Shown here: positions 1 to 7,638 of the stretch, piece after piece
How positions within the stretch are numbered: position 1 is the first letter of the stretch
Layout: every line of letters starts with the position of its first letter
Origin: an uncultured Collinsella sp.
Lineage (GTDB): Bacteria > Actinomycetota > Coriobacteriia > Coriobacteriales > Coriobacteriaceae
Reading direction: 5' to 3'
NCBI GenBank assembly: GCA_900553415.1
Contig: USDH01000011.1
Location: 1 to 21,321, forward strand
Length of the DNA stretch: 21,321 nt
Notes under the pieces: model-generated
Database searches by the model: none
What the model saw: the letters and a program-made list of their open reading frames with translations, nothing else
Told to the model about the DNA's origin: nothing
Translations under genes and position numbers: made by a program

Positions 1-220
1 CAACCCCGCGGCCTACACGCACACGAGCGTCGCGATCCTCGATGCCCTCAAGGCCGTCGCCATCCCTGCCGTCGAGGTCCACATCAGCGCCGTCGAGACC
101 CGCGAGGACTTCCGCCAGGTGAGCTACGCACGCCTAGCCTGCTTCGCCACCATCACCGGCGAAGGCCTCCAAGGCTACGCCCACGCGTTGGAGCTGCTGA
201 AAGAGCGTCTCGAAAAGTAA
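1..220 (+). CDS. aroQ: 3-dehydroquinate dehydratase, type II (3' part)
   Basis: This is the C-terminal part, about 72 residues, of a gene cut by the left edge; the frame is open from base 2. Type II dehydroquinases are about 145 residues, so roughly half is visible. The visible part starts at the conserved NPAAYTHTS segment and continues with VEVHIS, which carries the family's active-site region histidine, then a REDFR segment and the closing GYAHALELL helix. The enzyme dehydrates 3-dehydroquinate to 3-dehydroshikimate in the shikimate pathway, in the cytoplasm. It is a housekeeping gene, converges on the acyltransferase to its right and ends at a hairpin terminator. It probably marks the conserved flank of the variable polysaccharide locus. 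Confidence 0.93.
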   Translation, partial: NPAAYTHTSVAILDALKAVAIPAVEVHISAVETREDFRQVSYARLACFATITGEGLQGYAHALELLKERLEK

Positions 221-245
221 GACTGCAACACTACTGAATACTGAC

Positions 246-283
246 AGTGGGGAGAGCCAACTTGGTCCTCCCCACTTTTAATT
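246..283 (+). terminator. Rho-independent terminator after aroQ
   Basis: A perfect 9-bp inverted repeat (AGTGGGGAG at 246-254 and CTCCCCACT at 268-276) encloses a 13-base loop and is followed by TTTTAATT. It lies 26 bases after the aroQ stop, between convergent genes. The minus-strand side lacks a clear T tract, so it should stop aroQ transcripts best and acyltransferase transcripts less well. Confidence 0.8.
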
Positions 284-1268
284 ACGCCTTCTTGATCACG
301 TATGCCAACCCAATATCGCAGGCACAGCGTACGAATGACGCGAAGAGCCACGATACTGGCAGCGTCATAAACAGAGGCATGGTCTGCCAAGGAATAAACC
401 AATCGACCGCGTGGATTGCAAAGATCGCCAGACTGGCTTGTCCGCAAAACACGAGTCCTCGCTCAAAGGACCCCAAAACCGGCACGTCTTTCAACTTCTC
501 CAACGCCATCGAAACCCAACAGACGCAGTAGCTACCCGCAACAGCAGCAACCGTCGCAACAACAAATCCATCCACGCGGCGGCTCGAAAGCTCAAGCCCA
601 CTCAGCGCGGCAAGGACGAGCCAAGCAACACCGGCTCCAATAAACAGCAGAGGCTTGCTCACGCTCGGCTCCAGCCCCCTTTGGCGCGCCGTATAACCAA
701 TCCACATCAGCAAGACGATATAGCAGCTCAAATCCAAATCGAGCGGCAGGTAAACACCAAAATAGCGAGACACGCTCAAACCGCAAAAGGCAATCGCGGC
801 ACAGACAACGCCCTGCCAAACAACCCCAATCCTGCGGCGATCAAACAGCCGCACGAGCGCATTAAACAGCAGGCGCGACGTAAACAGCGCCGCCAAAAAC
901 CATGCCATGCCAACGGCGGTAACGCCAAACCCAGGCACATCAACGCCCGAGGCAAACACAAGCGTCTTAAGCCCCGCAACCAGCGTACCGCTTGTCAAAG
1001 GAGCGCCGCTCATTAAGAACGTCGGCACCTGCCACGCCAGTGCAAGAACCACATACGGCACCAGCAGGCGCGACACCGAACCACTCAGCAGCTCGCGCCA
1101 CGGCTTCGGCCTAAACGTATACCCGGCAAGAATAAAGAACACCGGCATGTGAAACGAGAAGATCGTGTGCCGCAAGGGAGAGGGATTTGGAACGGTGTGC
1201 CCCACAATGACCAGAATAATTGCGATCCCCTTTGCAATATCAATCCAGTCGAGCCTTTTGCTTCCCAT
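282..1268 (-). CDS. Acyltransferase 3 family membrane protein
   Basis: A protein of 328 residues with about ten hydrophobic segments. It opens with RLDWIDIAKGIAIILVIVGHT, the typical start of the acyltransferase 3 family (PF01757, OafA/WecH-like), whose conserved histidine in the first membrane helix is seen in VGHT. A second typical element, SFHMPVFFILAGY, follows near residue 50. Such proteins usually O-acetylate or succinylate sugars of surface glycans at the membrane. An in-frame ATG lies 27 bases upstream, but the ATG at 1268 is preferred: it has GAAGGG about 7 bases upstream and starts right at the conserved N-terminus. It lies downstream of tRNA-Arg and its terminator with only 33 bases between, so its promoter is unclear. 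The sugar substrate cannot be read from the sequence. Confidence 0.85.
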   Translation of the reverse strand: MGSKRLDWIDIAKGIAIILVIVGHTVPNPSPLRHTIFSFHMPVFFILAGYTFRPKPWRELLSGSVSRLLVPYVVLALAWQVPTFLMSGAPLTSGTLVAGLKTLVFASGVDVPGFGVTAVGMAWFLAALFTSRLLFNALVRLFDRRRIGVVWQGVVCAAIAFCGLSVSRYFGVYLPLDLDLSCYIVLLMWIGYTARQRGLEPSVSKPLLFIGAGVAWLVLAALSGLELSSRRVDGFVVATVAAVAGSYCVCWVSMALEKLKDVPVLGSFERGLVFCGQASLAIFAIHAVDWFIPWQTMPLFMTLPVSWLFASFVRCACDIGLAYVIKKA

Positions 1269-1301
1269 TGCGAACCCTTCAAAACCGCAGCACACAAGAT
1301 G

Positions 1302-1334
1302 AAAAAAGCCCAGACCACCTAGCGGTCCGGGCTT
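1302..1334 (-). terminator. Rho-independent terminator after tRNA-Arg
   Basis: Reading the minus strand, AAGCCCGGACC pairs with GGTCTGGGCTT (11 bp, one G-T wobble) around a 7-base loop, and a run of six T follows. It starts 10 bases after the tRNA CCA end, so it most likely ends the tRNA transcript. It also sits directly upstream of the acyltransferase gene. Confidence 0.88.
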
Positions 1335-1343
1335 AATAAACGA

Positions 1344-1420
1344 TGGTGCTCCATGGCGGATTCGAACCGTCGACCTTGGGATTAGAAGTCCCCTGCTCTA
1401 TCCAACTGAGCTAATGGAGC
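1344..1420 (-). tRNA. tRNA-Arg (anticodon TCT), CCA encoded
   Basis: The minus strand folds as a complete cloverleaf. The acceptor stem pairs GCTCCAT with ATGGAGC, the D arm carries AGCTCAGTTGGATAGAGC, the anticodon loop is CTTCTAA with anticodon TCT, and the T arm contains GGTTCGAATCC. Discriminator A is at 1347 and the CCA end is encoded at 1346-1344. The product reads AGA (and possibly AGG) codons. It lies between the ABC exporter and the acyltransferase. tRNA genes are common integration targets, but I saw no duplicated tRNA 3' end in this window. Confidence 0.97.
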
Positions 1421-1466
1421 AAATAACCGCACGCCCAAGCAAGCGCAAGCCTGTCAGGCGCAAGTA

Positions 1467-1472
1467 ATTATA
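1467..1472 (-). promoter_or_regulatory. Candidate -10 box for tRNA-Arg
   Basis: A perfect TATAAT lies on the minus strand, starting two bases after the stop codon of the Wzt-like gene and about 47 bases upstream of the tRNA 5' end. The matching -35 position falls inside the 3' end of the exporter gene and shows no good TTGACA match. The tRNA may therefore be transcribed on its own rather than only with the exporter genes. Confidence 0.4.
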
Positions 1473-1474
1473 AC

Positions 1475-2242
1475 CTAGTTGAACTGCTCGCGATACGCCT
1501 TGCAGACCTCATCGACCGGGCCGTCCATGCGAAGGTCACCCTTCTCGATCCAAACGGCACGCTGGCAGATGCGCTCAACCTGCTCCATGGAGTGCGAAAC
1601 GAACAGAACCGTCACGTCACCGCTCTGGATAAAGTGCTGGATGCGGGCCTCGCACTTCTGCTGGAAGAACACATCACCGACGGACAGCGTCTCGTCAACG
1701 ATCAGAATATCGGGCTCGGTAATCGTCGCGATTGCAAAGGCGATACGCGCCACCATGCCCGAGGAGAAGTTCTTAAGCGGCATATCGACAAAGTTCTGCA
1801 GCTCAGCGAACTCGATAATGCCGTCAAAGTTGGCGTCGATGAACTCCTTGGTATAGCCGAGCAGGGCACCGTTCAGATAGATGTTCTCACGGGCGGTCAG
1901 CTCGGGGTCAAAGCCGGCACCAAGCTCAATCAGAGGCGCAATATTACCGTGCACCTTAACGCTGCCCTCGCTAGGCTCAAGCACGCCAGCGATAATCTTG
2001 AGCATCGTAGACTTGCCGGAGCCATTGGTGCCGACCAGACCCACGACCTCGCCACGATGAATATCAAACGAGATATGCTTGAGCGCCCTAAACTCCTCAA
2101 AGAACAGCTCGTGCTTGGCAAGCTTGATGAAGTACTCCTTGAGGTTGGTCAGCGACTCGGACGCCATGTTAAAGATCATGGTGACGTCGTCGACCTCGAC
2201 AGCCAGAGGCTGCTCGCTGTAATCAACAACAGATTCAGTCAT
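1475..2242 (-). CDS. Polysaccharide ABC exporter, ATP-binding protein (Wzt/TagH-like)
   Basis: An ATPase of 255 residues. Walker A is GTNGSGKS at residues 71-78, the ABC signature appears as NFSSGMVARIAFA near 160, Walker B as ILIVDETLSVGD near 183 and the switch histidine as VSHS near 213. The polysaccharide-exporter subfamily is indicated by the long N-terminal lead before the P-loop and by NIAPLIELGAGFDPELTARENIYLNG. It powers export of a lipid-linked polysaccharide or teichoic-acid-like polymer together with the permease encoded just upstream. It ends after the nucleotide-binding domain, so it lacks the C-terminal carbohydrate-binding domain of Wzt proteins that recognise capped chains. 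A GTG directly precedes the ATG at 2242; the ATG is preferred, with AAGGAG 7 bases upstream. Confidence 0.92.
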   Translation of the reverse strand: MTESVVDYSEQPLAVEVDDVTMIFNMASESLTNLKEYFIKLAKHELFFEEFRALKHISFDIHRGEVVGLVGTNGSGKSTMLKIIAGVLEPSEGSVKVHGNIAPLIELGAGFDPELTARENIYLNGALLGYTKEFIDANFDGIIEFAELQNFVDMPLKNFSSGMVARIAFAIATITEPDILIVDETLSVGDVFFQQKCEARIQHFIQSGDVTVLFVSHSMEQVERICQRAVWIEKGDLRMDGPVDEVCKAYREQFN

Positions 2243-2253
2243 CACAGCACTCC

Positions 2254-3099
2254 TTAGATGTAGAGGATGAACTTGCGCTCGGACTTATGGAACACGGTAT
2301 AGCCAATAACAAGCGCAAGAACCGCCCAAGCAACGCACATACCAAACGTCATAAGCGAGGGCGTAGTCTGAAACAGGAAGATATCGCGCATAAACTGCAG
2401 GTAGTTATACATGGGGTTCGCATAGACCAGAATGCGCACGAGATGCGGCATTTGCGCAACGAAGTCGGTCGTCCAGAAAATAGGCGTGATGTAAGTCCAC
2501 GCCGTAATGACGACGCTCCACAGATGCATGACATCGCGGAAGAAGACCGTGAGGGCGGAGAGCATCATGCCCAGGCCCATGCAGAAGCACATAAGCAGCA
2601 GTAGGCAGACCGGCAGCAGAATCAGGTGCCAAGAAGGCATAACGTGGAACCACAGCATAACGATGGCAACGGCGACCAGCGAGAAGGCAAAGTTAACCAG
2701 CGAGAAGAGCACCTTCTGTACTGGGAAGACCCAGCGGTGCACCTTAACCTTCTTGAGCAGCGGGGCAGCACCCACGATCGACGTCAGGGCCTGGTTCGTA
2801 GACTCGGACATGACGGCAAAGGTGACGTTACCCACGATCAAGTACAGCGGGTACATCTCGGGCGTAATTGAGCCATTGCGGCCCTGGGCGAAAATCGTCG
2901 AGAACACGATGGCCATGACGATCATCATCAGCAGCGGGTTGAGCACCGACCATGCGACGCCCAGAACGCTACGGCGATACTTGATCTTAAAATCCTTGGT
3001 AACCAGCTGACGAAGGATAAACGCGTCCTTCTCAAATTCGTTCTTAGCAAACGTCGCAGGCAGACTGCGAGTTTCTTGTTGCTTTGTCTGATCCGACAC
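2254..3099 (-). CDS. Polysaccharide ABC exporter, permease (Wzm/TagG-like)
   Basis: A membrane protein of 281 residues with about six hydrophobic segments, of the ABC-2 exporter type. It has the usual amphipathic N-terminal stretch (residues about 24-50, including KDFKIKYRRSVLGVAWSVLNPL) and the conserved ITPIFW and YANPMYNYLQFMRDIF elements typical of polysaccharide and teichoic acid permeases. With the ATPase 11 bases downstream it forms a complete transporter of two permeases and two ATPases. The frame stays open to 3162, but the GTG at 3099 is preferred: AAAGGAG lies 8 bases upstream, and a candidate -10 box lies inside the longer reading. The gene is divergent from the glycosyltransferase operon at 3260. 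Confidence 0.92.
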   Translation of the reverse strand: MSDQTKQQETRSLPATFAKNEFEKDAFILRQLVTKDFKIKYRRSVLGVAWSVLNPLLMMIVMAIVFSTIFAQGRNGSITPEMYPLYLIVGNVTFAVMSESTNQALTSIVGAAPLLKKVKVHRWVFPVQKVLFSLVNFAFSLVAVAIVMLWFHVMPSWHLILLPVCLLLLMCFCMGLGMMLSALTVFFRDVMHLWSVVITAWTYITPIFWTTDFVAQMPHLVRILVYANPMYNYLQFMRDIFLFQTTPSLMTFGMCVAWAVLALVIGYTVFHKSERKFILYI

Positions 3100-3138
3100 G
3101 GATGCAACTCCTTTACTCGTAATCGTTGACAAACGAAC

Positions 3139-3144
3139 AGTATA
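3139..3144 (-). promoter_or_regulatory. Candidate -10 box for the ABC exporter genes
   Basis: TATACT on the minus strand lies 39 bases upstream of the preferred GTG start of the permease gene, which would give a leader of about 30 bases. No convincing -35 box sits 16-18 bases upstream. If real, it rules out the longer permease reading that begins at 3162. Confidence 0.35.
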
Positions 3145-3223
3145 GACCCGACGGCCATGCAAACGATTCGCGCAACAAAACTGGAGAACTAACCCACATC
3201 TTAGGATGACAAGCCCAAACGGC

Positions 3224-3229
3224 TATACT
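3224..3229 (+). promoter_or_regulatory. Candidate -10 box for the glycosyltransferase/YfhO operon
   Basis: TATACT on the plus strand lies 30 bases before the GTG start at 3260. The -35 position with 17-base spacing reads TTAGGA (3201-3206), a weak match. It occupies the divergent intergenic region shared with the ABC exporter promoter, so the two operons may be controlled from the same short segment. Confidence 0.4.
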
Positions 3230-3259
3230 TTCAAGGATTGATTGTATAAGGAGCATTGA

Positions 3260-4231
3260 GTGAATTCTAAATCCATCGCCGTCATCATCCCTTGCTACAA
3301 CGAAGCGCTCACGATTGGTAAGGTCATCGACGACTTTCACCGCGAGCTTCCGCAGGCGACGGTCTATGTCTATGACAACAACTCGTCGGACAATACTTCA
3401 CGCATCGCCACCGAGCACGGCGCCACGGTGCGCCTTGAACCCCGTCAGGGAAAGGGCAACGTGTGCCGCCAGATGTTTCGCGATATCGACGCCGATTGCT
3501 ACCTGATGGTCGACGGAGACGACACCTACCCCGCCGAGGCGGCCAAAGCCCTCTGCGAGCCTATCCTCAGTGGCACGGCCGACATGACCGTAGGCGACCG
3601 CCTTTCCAACGGCACCTACGCCGAGGAGAACAAGCGTGCCTTCCACGGCTTTGGCAACAATCTGGTCCGCGCCATGATCAAGTGGATCTATGGCTACAGC
3701 TTCGATGACGTCATGACCGGCTACCGCGCCATGAGCCGCCCGTTCGTCAAAACCTTCCCCGTGCTTTCCGAGGGCTTCCAGATCGAAACCGAGCTCTCGA
3801 TCCACGCCGTCGACCACCGCTGGCGCATCAAAGATGTGCCCATCGAGTACCGCGACCGTCCGGAAGGCTCCGAGTCCAAGCTCAATACCGTGAGCGACGG
3901 CATTAAAGTCGTCGCGATGATCGGCACGCTGTTCAAGGACTACCGCCCGCTGAAGTTCTTCAGCCTCGTAGCGCTTCTGTTTGCGGTGATCGGCCTCGCC
4001 CTGGGCATGCCCATCGTTGTCGAGTATTTCCACACCGGCCTCGTTCCGCGCTTCCCCACCGCCATGCTCGCCGCGTCGTTTATGTTCCTGTGCGGTCTGA
4101 GCCTTGCAACCGGATTCGTCCTCGATTCCGTGGCAAAGGTCGAAAAAAAGCAGTGGGAGGTCAACGTGTACAGCAAATACGCCTACGACGACCAGCTCGG
4201 CCACCCCACTTCCAAGCCAAGCGAGAGGTAA
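3260..4231 (+). CDS. Family 2 glycosyltransferase with two C-terminal membrane helices
   Basis: A protein of 323 residues. The GT-A fold is shown by VIIPCYNEA near residues 8-16, DNNSSDNT at 39-46 and the metal-binding DGDDTY at 85-90. The region with MTGYRAMSR, the acceptor-side FQIETEL and YRDRPEGSESKL is typical of the dolichyl/undecaprenyl-phosphate sugar synthase group. Two hydrophobic segments near 233-255 and 265-290 anchor it. It likely moves a sugar from a nucleotide donor to a polyprenyl phosphate on the inner membrane face; the sugar is unknown. The start is a GTG with AAGGAG 6 bases upstream. It is the first gene of a three-gene operon with a second such enzyme and a YfhO-type protein. 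Confidence 0.88.
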   Translation: MNSKSIAVIIPCYNEALTIGKVIDDFHRELPQATVYVYDNNSSDNTSRIATEHGATVRLEPRQGKGNVCRQMFRDIDADCYLMVDGDDTYPAEAAKALCEPILSGTADMTVGDRLSNGTYAEENKRAFHGFGNNLVRAMIKWIYGYSFDDVMTGYRAMSRPFVKTFPVLSEGFQIETELSIHAVDHRWRIKDVPIEYRDRPEGSESKLNTVSDGIKVVAMIGTLFKDYRPLKFFSLVALLFAVIGLALGMPIVVEYFHTGLVPRFPTAMLAASFMFLCGLSLATGFVLDSVAKVEKKQWEVNVYSKYAYDDQLGHPTSKPSER

Positions 4232-4237
4232 ACCACT

Positions 4238-5206
4238 ATGCCGCTCATCTCCATCGTCGTGCCGTGCTACAACGAGCAGGAATCACTTCCGATCTTTCTC
4301 AAAGAGCTCGATGGCGTCGTTCGCATCATGACCCAGCAAGACCCCGGCATCTCCTTTGAGACAGTCCTCATCGACGATGGCTCGGCAGACAAAACGCTCG
4401 CCGTCATGAAAGCAGAAGCCGCGGCGGCGCATCCATACGCCATCCGCTGGCACTCTTTCTCGCGCAACTTTGGCAAGGAGGCGGCACTACTCGCCGGACT
4501 CCAGCACGCAAAGGGCGACCATGTCGCCACCATGGATGCCGACATGCAGGACCCGCCCTCGCTCCTGCCGCAGATGTACGAGATCTTACAAACCGAAGAC
4601 TACGACAACGTCGCCACACGCAGGACCACCCGCAAAGGCGAGCCTCCCATCAGGTCGTTCTGTGCCCGTATGTTCTACAAGATCATTAACCGCATTTCCA
4701 AGGCCGACATCGTCGACGGAGCACGCGATTTTAGGCTCATGAAGCGACCTATGGTCAACGCCATCATCTCCATGGGCGAATATAACCGATTCTCCAAGGG
4801 CATTTACGGCTGGGTCGGCTTCAAGACCAAATGGCTCCCCTACGTAAACGTCAACCGCGTGGCCGGCGAGACCAAATGGAGCTTTTGGTCGCTGCTCCTC
4901 TATTCCATCGACGGCATCGTCGCGTTTTCCACGGCGCCGCTCTCCCTCGCCGCCCTCACGGGTATCGTTTTCTGTCTCATTGCCATCCTGGGATTCATCG
5001 TCATCCTGGTCAAGACGCTTGTTTGGGGTGACCCCGTCGGCGGATGGCCGTCCCTCGCCTGCCTCATAACGCTGTTTGGCGGCATGCAGCTTCTGTGCTT
5101 AGGAATCATCGGTGAATACTTGGCAAAAGCCTACTTGGAAACCAAACGACGTCCCATCTATATCATTCGAGAATCCAACGAGGAATCTGATGACACGACC
5201 CAATAA
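4238..5206 (+). CDS. Polyprenyl-phosphate glycosyltransferase (GtrB/CsbB-like)
   Basis: A family 2 glycosyltransferase of 322 residues. It shows VVPCYNEQ near 7-14, LIDDGSADKT at 44-53, FSRNFGKEAAL near 74-84 and DADMQDPP at 100-107, followed by ARDFRLM and an RVAGETKWSFW segment. This order matches the GtrB/DPM1-like enzymes that make undecaprenyl-phosphate sugars. Two C-terminal membrane segments (about 230-260 and 265-295) fit that family. Likely role: charging the lipid carrier with a sugar for use outside the cell. It starts 6 bases after the previous stop and overlaps the YfhO-type gene by 17 bases, so translation of the three is probably coupled. The donor sugar (glucose or GlcNAc are common in the family) cannot be decided here. 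Confidence 0.9.
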   Translation: MPLISIVVPCYNEQESLPIFLKELDGVVRIMTQQDPGISFETVLIDDGSADKTLAVMKAEAAAAHPYAIRWHSFSRNFGKEAALLAGLQHAKGDHVATMDADMQDPPSLLPQMYEILQTEDYDNVATRRTTRKGEPPIRSFCARMFYKIINRISKADIVDGARDFRLMKRPMVNAIISMGEYNRFSKGIYGWVGFKTKWLPYVNVNRVAGETKWSFWSLLLYSIDGIVAFSTAPLSLAALTGIVFCLIAILGFIVILVKTLVWGDPVGGWPSLACLITLFGGMQLLCLGIIGEYLAKAYLETKRRPIYIIRESNEESDDTTQ

Positions 5207-7601
5207 CAGCACACTCAAGAATGTGGCGCTCTACGCCGCCTGCTTCGCGTTTTCCGTCGCACTTTTTATCGCACTTGCAGCGGCGGGGCATGTCTACCCC
5301 TTTGGCGACAACTCGTTTCTCACCAACGATCTCAAATACCAATACATCGACTTCTTTGCGTGGTTTCGCCGCGTCCTTTTAGGCGAGACAAACCTTCGTT
5401 ATTCCTTCTCGCAGGGACTCGGCATGAACACATGGGGGCTCTATAGCTACTACCTCGCCAGCCCCTTCAACCTGCTCTGTGTGCTGTTTCCCGCAGACAA
5501 GCTGACGCTCTTCGTATTTGCCATAACCGCGCTCAAACTGGGCTGCATCCACATCAGCAGCGCTTGGTATGTGCAAAAGCGCTTTAACCTGTCCAAGCCC
5601 GCAGCATTCCTGCTTTCCCTCTCATTTACGTTTTGCAGTTGGACCATAAGTAATTTGTGTAATCCGCTCTGGATTGATTGCCTTATCCTGCTACCCATCT
5701 GCGCCTTCGGATGCTACGAGCTCATTCGCAAACAAAAAATGATACGCCTCGTTATTGCGATTGCTCTCAATGTCATGTTCTGTTGGTATACGGCCTATAT
5801 CAGCATCCTGTTCCTCAGCATCTTCGTACTGGTTGAGTTTGTCGATTACGTCGCTGCAGAAGGATATAGCTGGATGCTCACGCTCGACCGAGTCCTACGA
5901 TTTGCAGGGGCTATGCTGCTTGGGTTGCTCCTGTCCGCCTGGACCTTTTTGCCGACCATCCTTGCCATGGCAAAAGGCGGCCCCGTGCTGGCACTTGGAC
6001 CTTTGCTTAAAACAGGCCTCAAATCGCTCATCAGGGGCTTCATCCCCGGCATGTGGGTGAATAACGGGAATACGCCGCAGTTCTATTGCGGCGTCATCAT
6101 GATGTTACTTGCAATAAGCCTACTGTTTAACCGCAAGGTTTCGACCAGGATACGCATCGCAACGTTCGTCGTCACAGCCGTCCTGATCGCTAGCTCCGTT
6201 TTGAGCCCGCTCGAGTACATCTGGTGCGGCATGCGCGTTCCCAACGGGTTCTATTCGCGCACAGCCTTTTTGCTGGGCTTCTTTACGATGTGGGCCGCAG
6301 GCTATTCGTTGCAGGTGTTCGAGGGCCAGCCCAAATTTCGTCATGCCTATCGACCCGCCGTCGTATTACCAATCCTGACAATCACCGCAATTGATTTGTT
6401 TATCAACGCCCATGTGATGTGGAACCAACTGTACGCAGGCTATTCCGAAGATGCCAACTGCACCTATGTGACTACCGCAACCAACACGATCACAACCATT
6501 CAAGCCCAGGATCCTGCGTCATTCTACCGTATCGATCGAACGACCACGCGCGCCGATAGCGCTGCCCTCAACGAGGGCTTAGCGCTTGGGTACAACCAGC
6601 TGTCGTCCTACTCATCCGCAAATAACCCGCAGGCCATCGCACTGCTCAACTCCCTTGGATACAGCAGCATTGGCGAATTCTCAACCCGTTATGCCGAACC
6701 CATTCTCGCCGTCGATGCCCTGTTGGGAGTCAAGTACGCCATTTCTGAAAACGCGCCTGCAGGATACGTTTTAGCCAAGACGAATCAGGCCGACTCCACA
6801 AGCGCGGTGTACGAGAACCCCTATGCGCTCAGCATTGGTGTCGCAGCCTCAAGCGATATCCAAAACAGCACGCTGAAGAGCGAGAACCCCTTCGAAAAGC
6901 AGAACGACCTCTACAGCAAAATCCTAGGCCGCGAGGTCAAGCTCTATACCAAGATCGAGGCCACGAGCACGGAGAATGGCGATAGCTTAAAGCAATGGAG
7001 CGTTACTGTACCGGCAAGCTCCATCGGGTATCTCTACATCAACAAAGATACGACTGCCGGCAGTTATTGGCCCGTCACCCTTACCATCGACCAGCGAACG
7101 ATCGAAAACGAGGCCTGGAGATTCGACAACAATATCCGACAGATTGCAGACGCATCGGACACCCCGAGCCAGCATACGGTGGCAATCGGAGTCGCAGAGG
7201 GCTATACAGACATGCCCCAAGACAATGAGCCGGTCTTTTACGCCCTCAATCTGGAAGTTTTCGAGCAGATTATTAACGAACTTAAGACGAGCGAGTTTAT
7301 TCCGACGGTTTTTGAGGATGGAAGGATCGAAGGCAAATATACCGCCAGGGATGACGGCAACCTGCTGCTGAGCGTTCCGTACGATGAGGGCTGGAACGTA
7401 ACGGTAAACGGAACCGCCGCAGAACTAACGCCCGCCGCCGATAAGGGTTTGTCGTCCCTGAACATACAGAAAGGCGCGAATAGGATCGTGATGACCTACA
7501 AGACTCCGGGCGCCCTTGCGGGACTTGCAGTGAGTCTGGCGACCGCCGCAGCCCTTGTTGCAGCGAGGCTATACGCCAGGCACAAGAAAAGCCACCGTTA
7601 A
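5190..7601 (+). CDS. YfhO-family membrane protein (putative GT-C glycosyltransferase)
   Basis: A protein of 803 residues. A membrane segment near 10-30 is followed by an outer loop with GDNSFLTNDLKYQYIDFF, the typical YfhO-family loop rich in aspartate. About ten more hydrophobic segments run to residue ~415, then a large soluble region (about 420-765), and a last membrane helix near 775-792 with a basic tail. YfhO of Bacillus subtilis works with the lipid-sugar synthase CsbB in glycosylating lipoteichoic acid. The neighbouring GtrB/CsbB-like gene fits the same role here, by inference. The frame is open from 5112, but the ATG at 5190 is preferred: it has GAGGA a few bases upstream and gives the family's usual N-terminus. 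The acceptor is unknown. Confidence 0.85.
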   Translation: MTRPNNSTLKNVALYAACFAFSVALFIALAAAGHVYPFGDNSFLTNDLKYQYIDFFAWFRRVLLGETNLRYSFSQGLGMNTWGLYSYYLASPFNLLCVLFPADKLTLFVFAITALKLGCIHISSAWYVQKRFNLSKPAAFLLSLSFTFCSWTISNLCNPLWIDCLILLPICAFGCYELIRKQKMIRLVIAIALNVMFCWYTAYISILFLSIFVLVEFVDYVAAEGYSWMLTLDRVLRFAGAMLLGLLLSAWTFLPTILAMAKGGPVLALGPLLKTGLKSLIRGFIPGMWVNNGNTPQFYCGVIMMLLAISLLFNRKVSTRIRIATFVVTAVLIASSVLSPLEYIWCGMRVPNGFYSRTAFLLGFFTMWAAGYSLQVFEGQPKFRHAYRPAVVLPILTITAIDLFINAHVMWNQLYAGYSEDANCTYVTTATNTITTIQAQDPASFYRIDRTTTRADSAALNEGLALGYNQLSSYSSANNPQAIALLNSLGYSSIGEFSTRYAEPILAVDALLGVKYAISENAPAGYVLAKTNQADSTSAVYENPYALSIGVAASSDIQNSTLKSENPFEKQNDLYSKILGREVKLYTKIEATSTENGDSLKQWSVTVPASSIGYLYINKDTTAGSYWPVTLTIDQRTIENEAWRFDNNIRQIADASDTPSQHTVAIGVAEGYTDMPQDNEPVFYALNLEVFEQIINELKTSEFIPTVFEDGRIEGKYTARDDGNLLLSVPYDEGWNVTVNGTAAELTPAADKGLSSLNIQKGANRIVMTYKTPGALAGLAVSLATAAALVAARLYARHKKSHR

Positions 7602-7616
7602 CAAGCGGCGGCTTTT
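7587..7616. terminator. Bidirectional terminator between convergent operons
   Basis: AAAAGCC-A-CCG (7587-7597) pairs with CGG-C-GGCTTTT (7606-7616) around an 8-base loop, with one internal mismatch. The hairpin overlaps the stop codon of the YfhO-type gene. It gives a T run on both strands, so it can end the plus-strand glycosyltransferase operon and the minus-strand rml genes, whose last stop codon lies at 7639. Confidence 0.8.
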
Positions 7617-7638
7617 ACTCTCGCAAATTAAATAGAGA

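Noticed and set aside
1449..1461. A short palindrome (GCCTGTCAGGC) between the Wzt-like gene and tRNA-Arg
   Set aside because: The stem is only 5 bp with no T tract, too weak to call a terminator or operator.
3100..3162. A 21-codon N-terminal extension of the ABC permease
   Set aside because: The internal GTG has an excellent ribosome-binding site, and the extension overlaps a candidate -10 box.
3398..4204. A 268-codon minus-strand open frame opposite the first glycosyltransferase
   Set aside because: The plus strand carries all glycosyltransferase motifs. The opposing frame is His, Glu and Gly rich and featureless.
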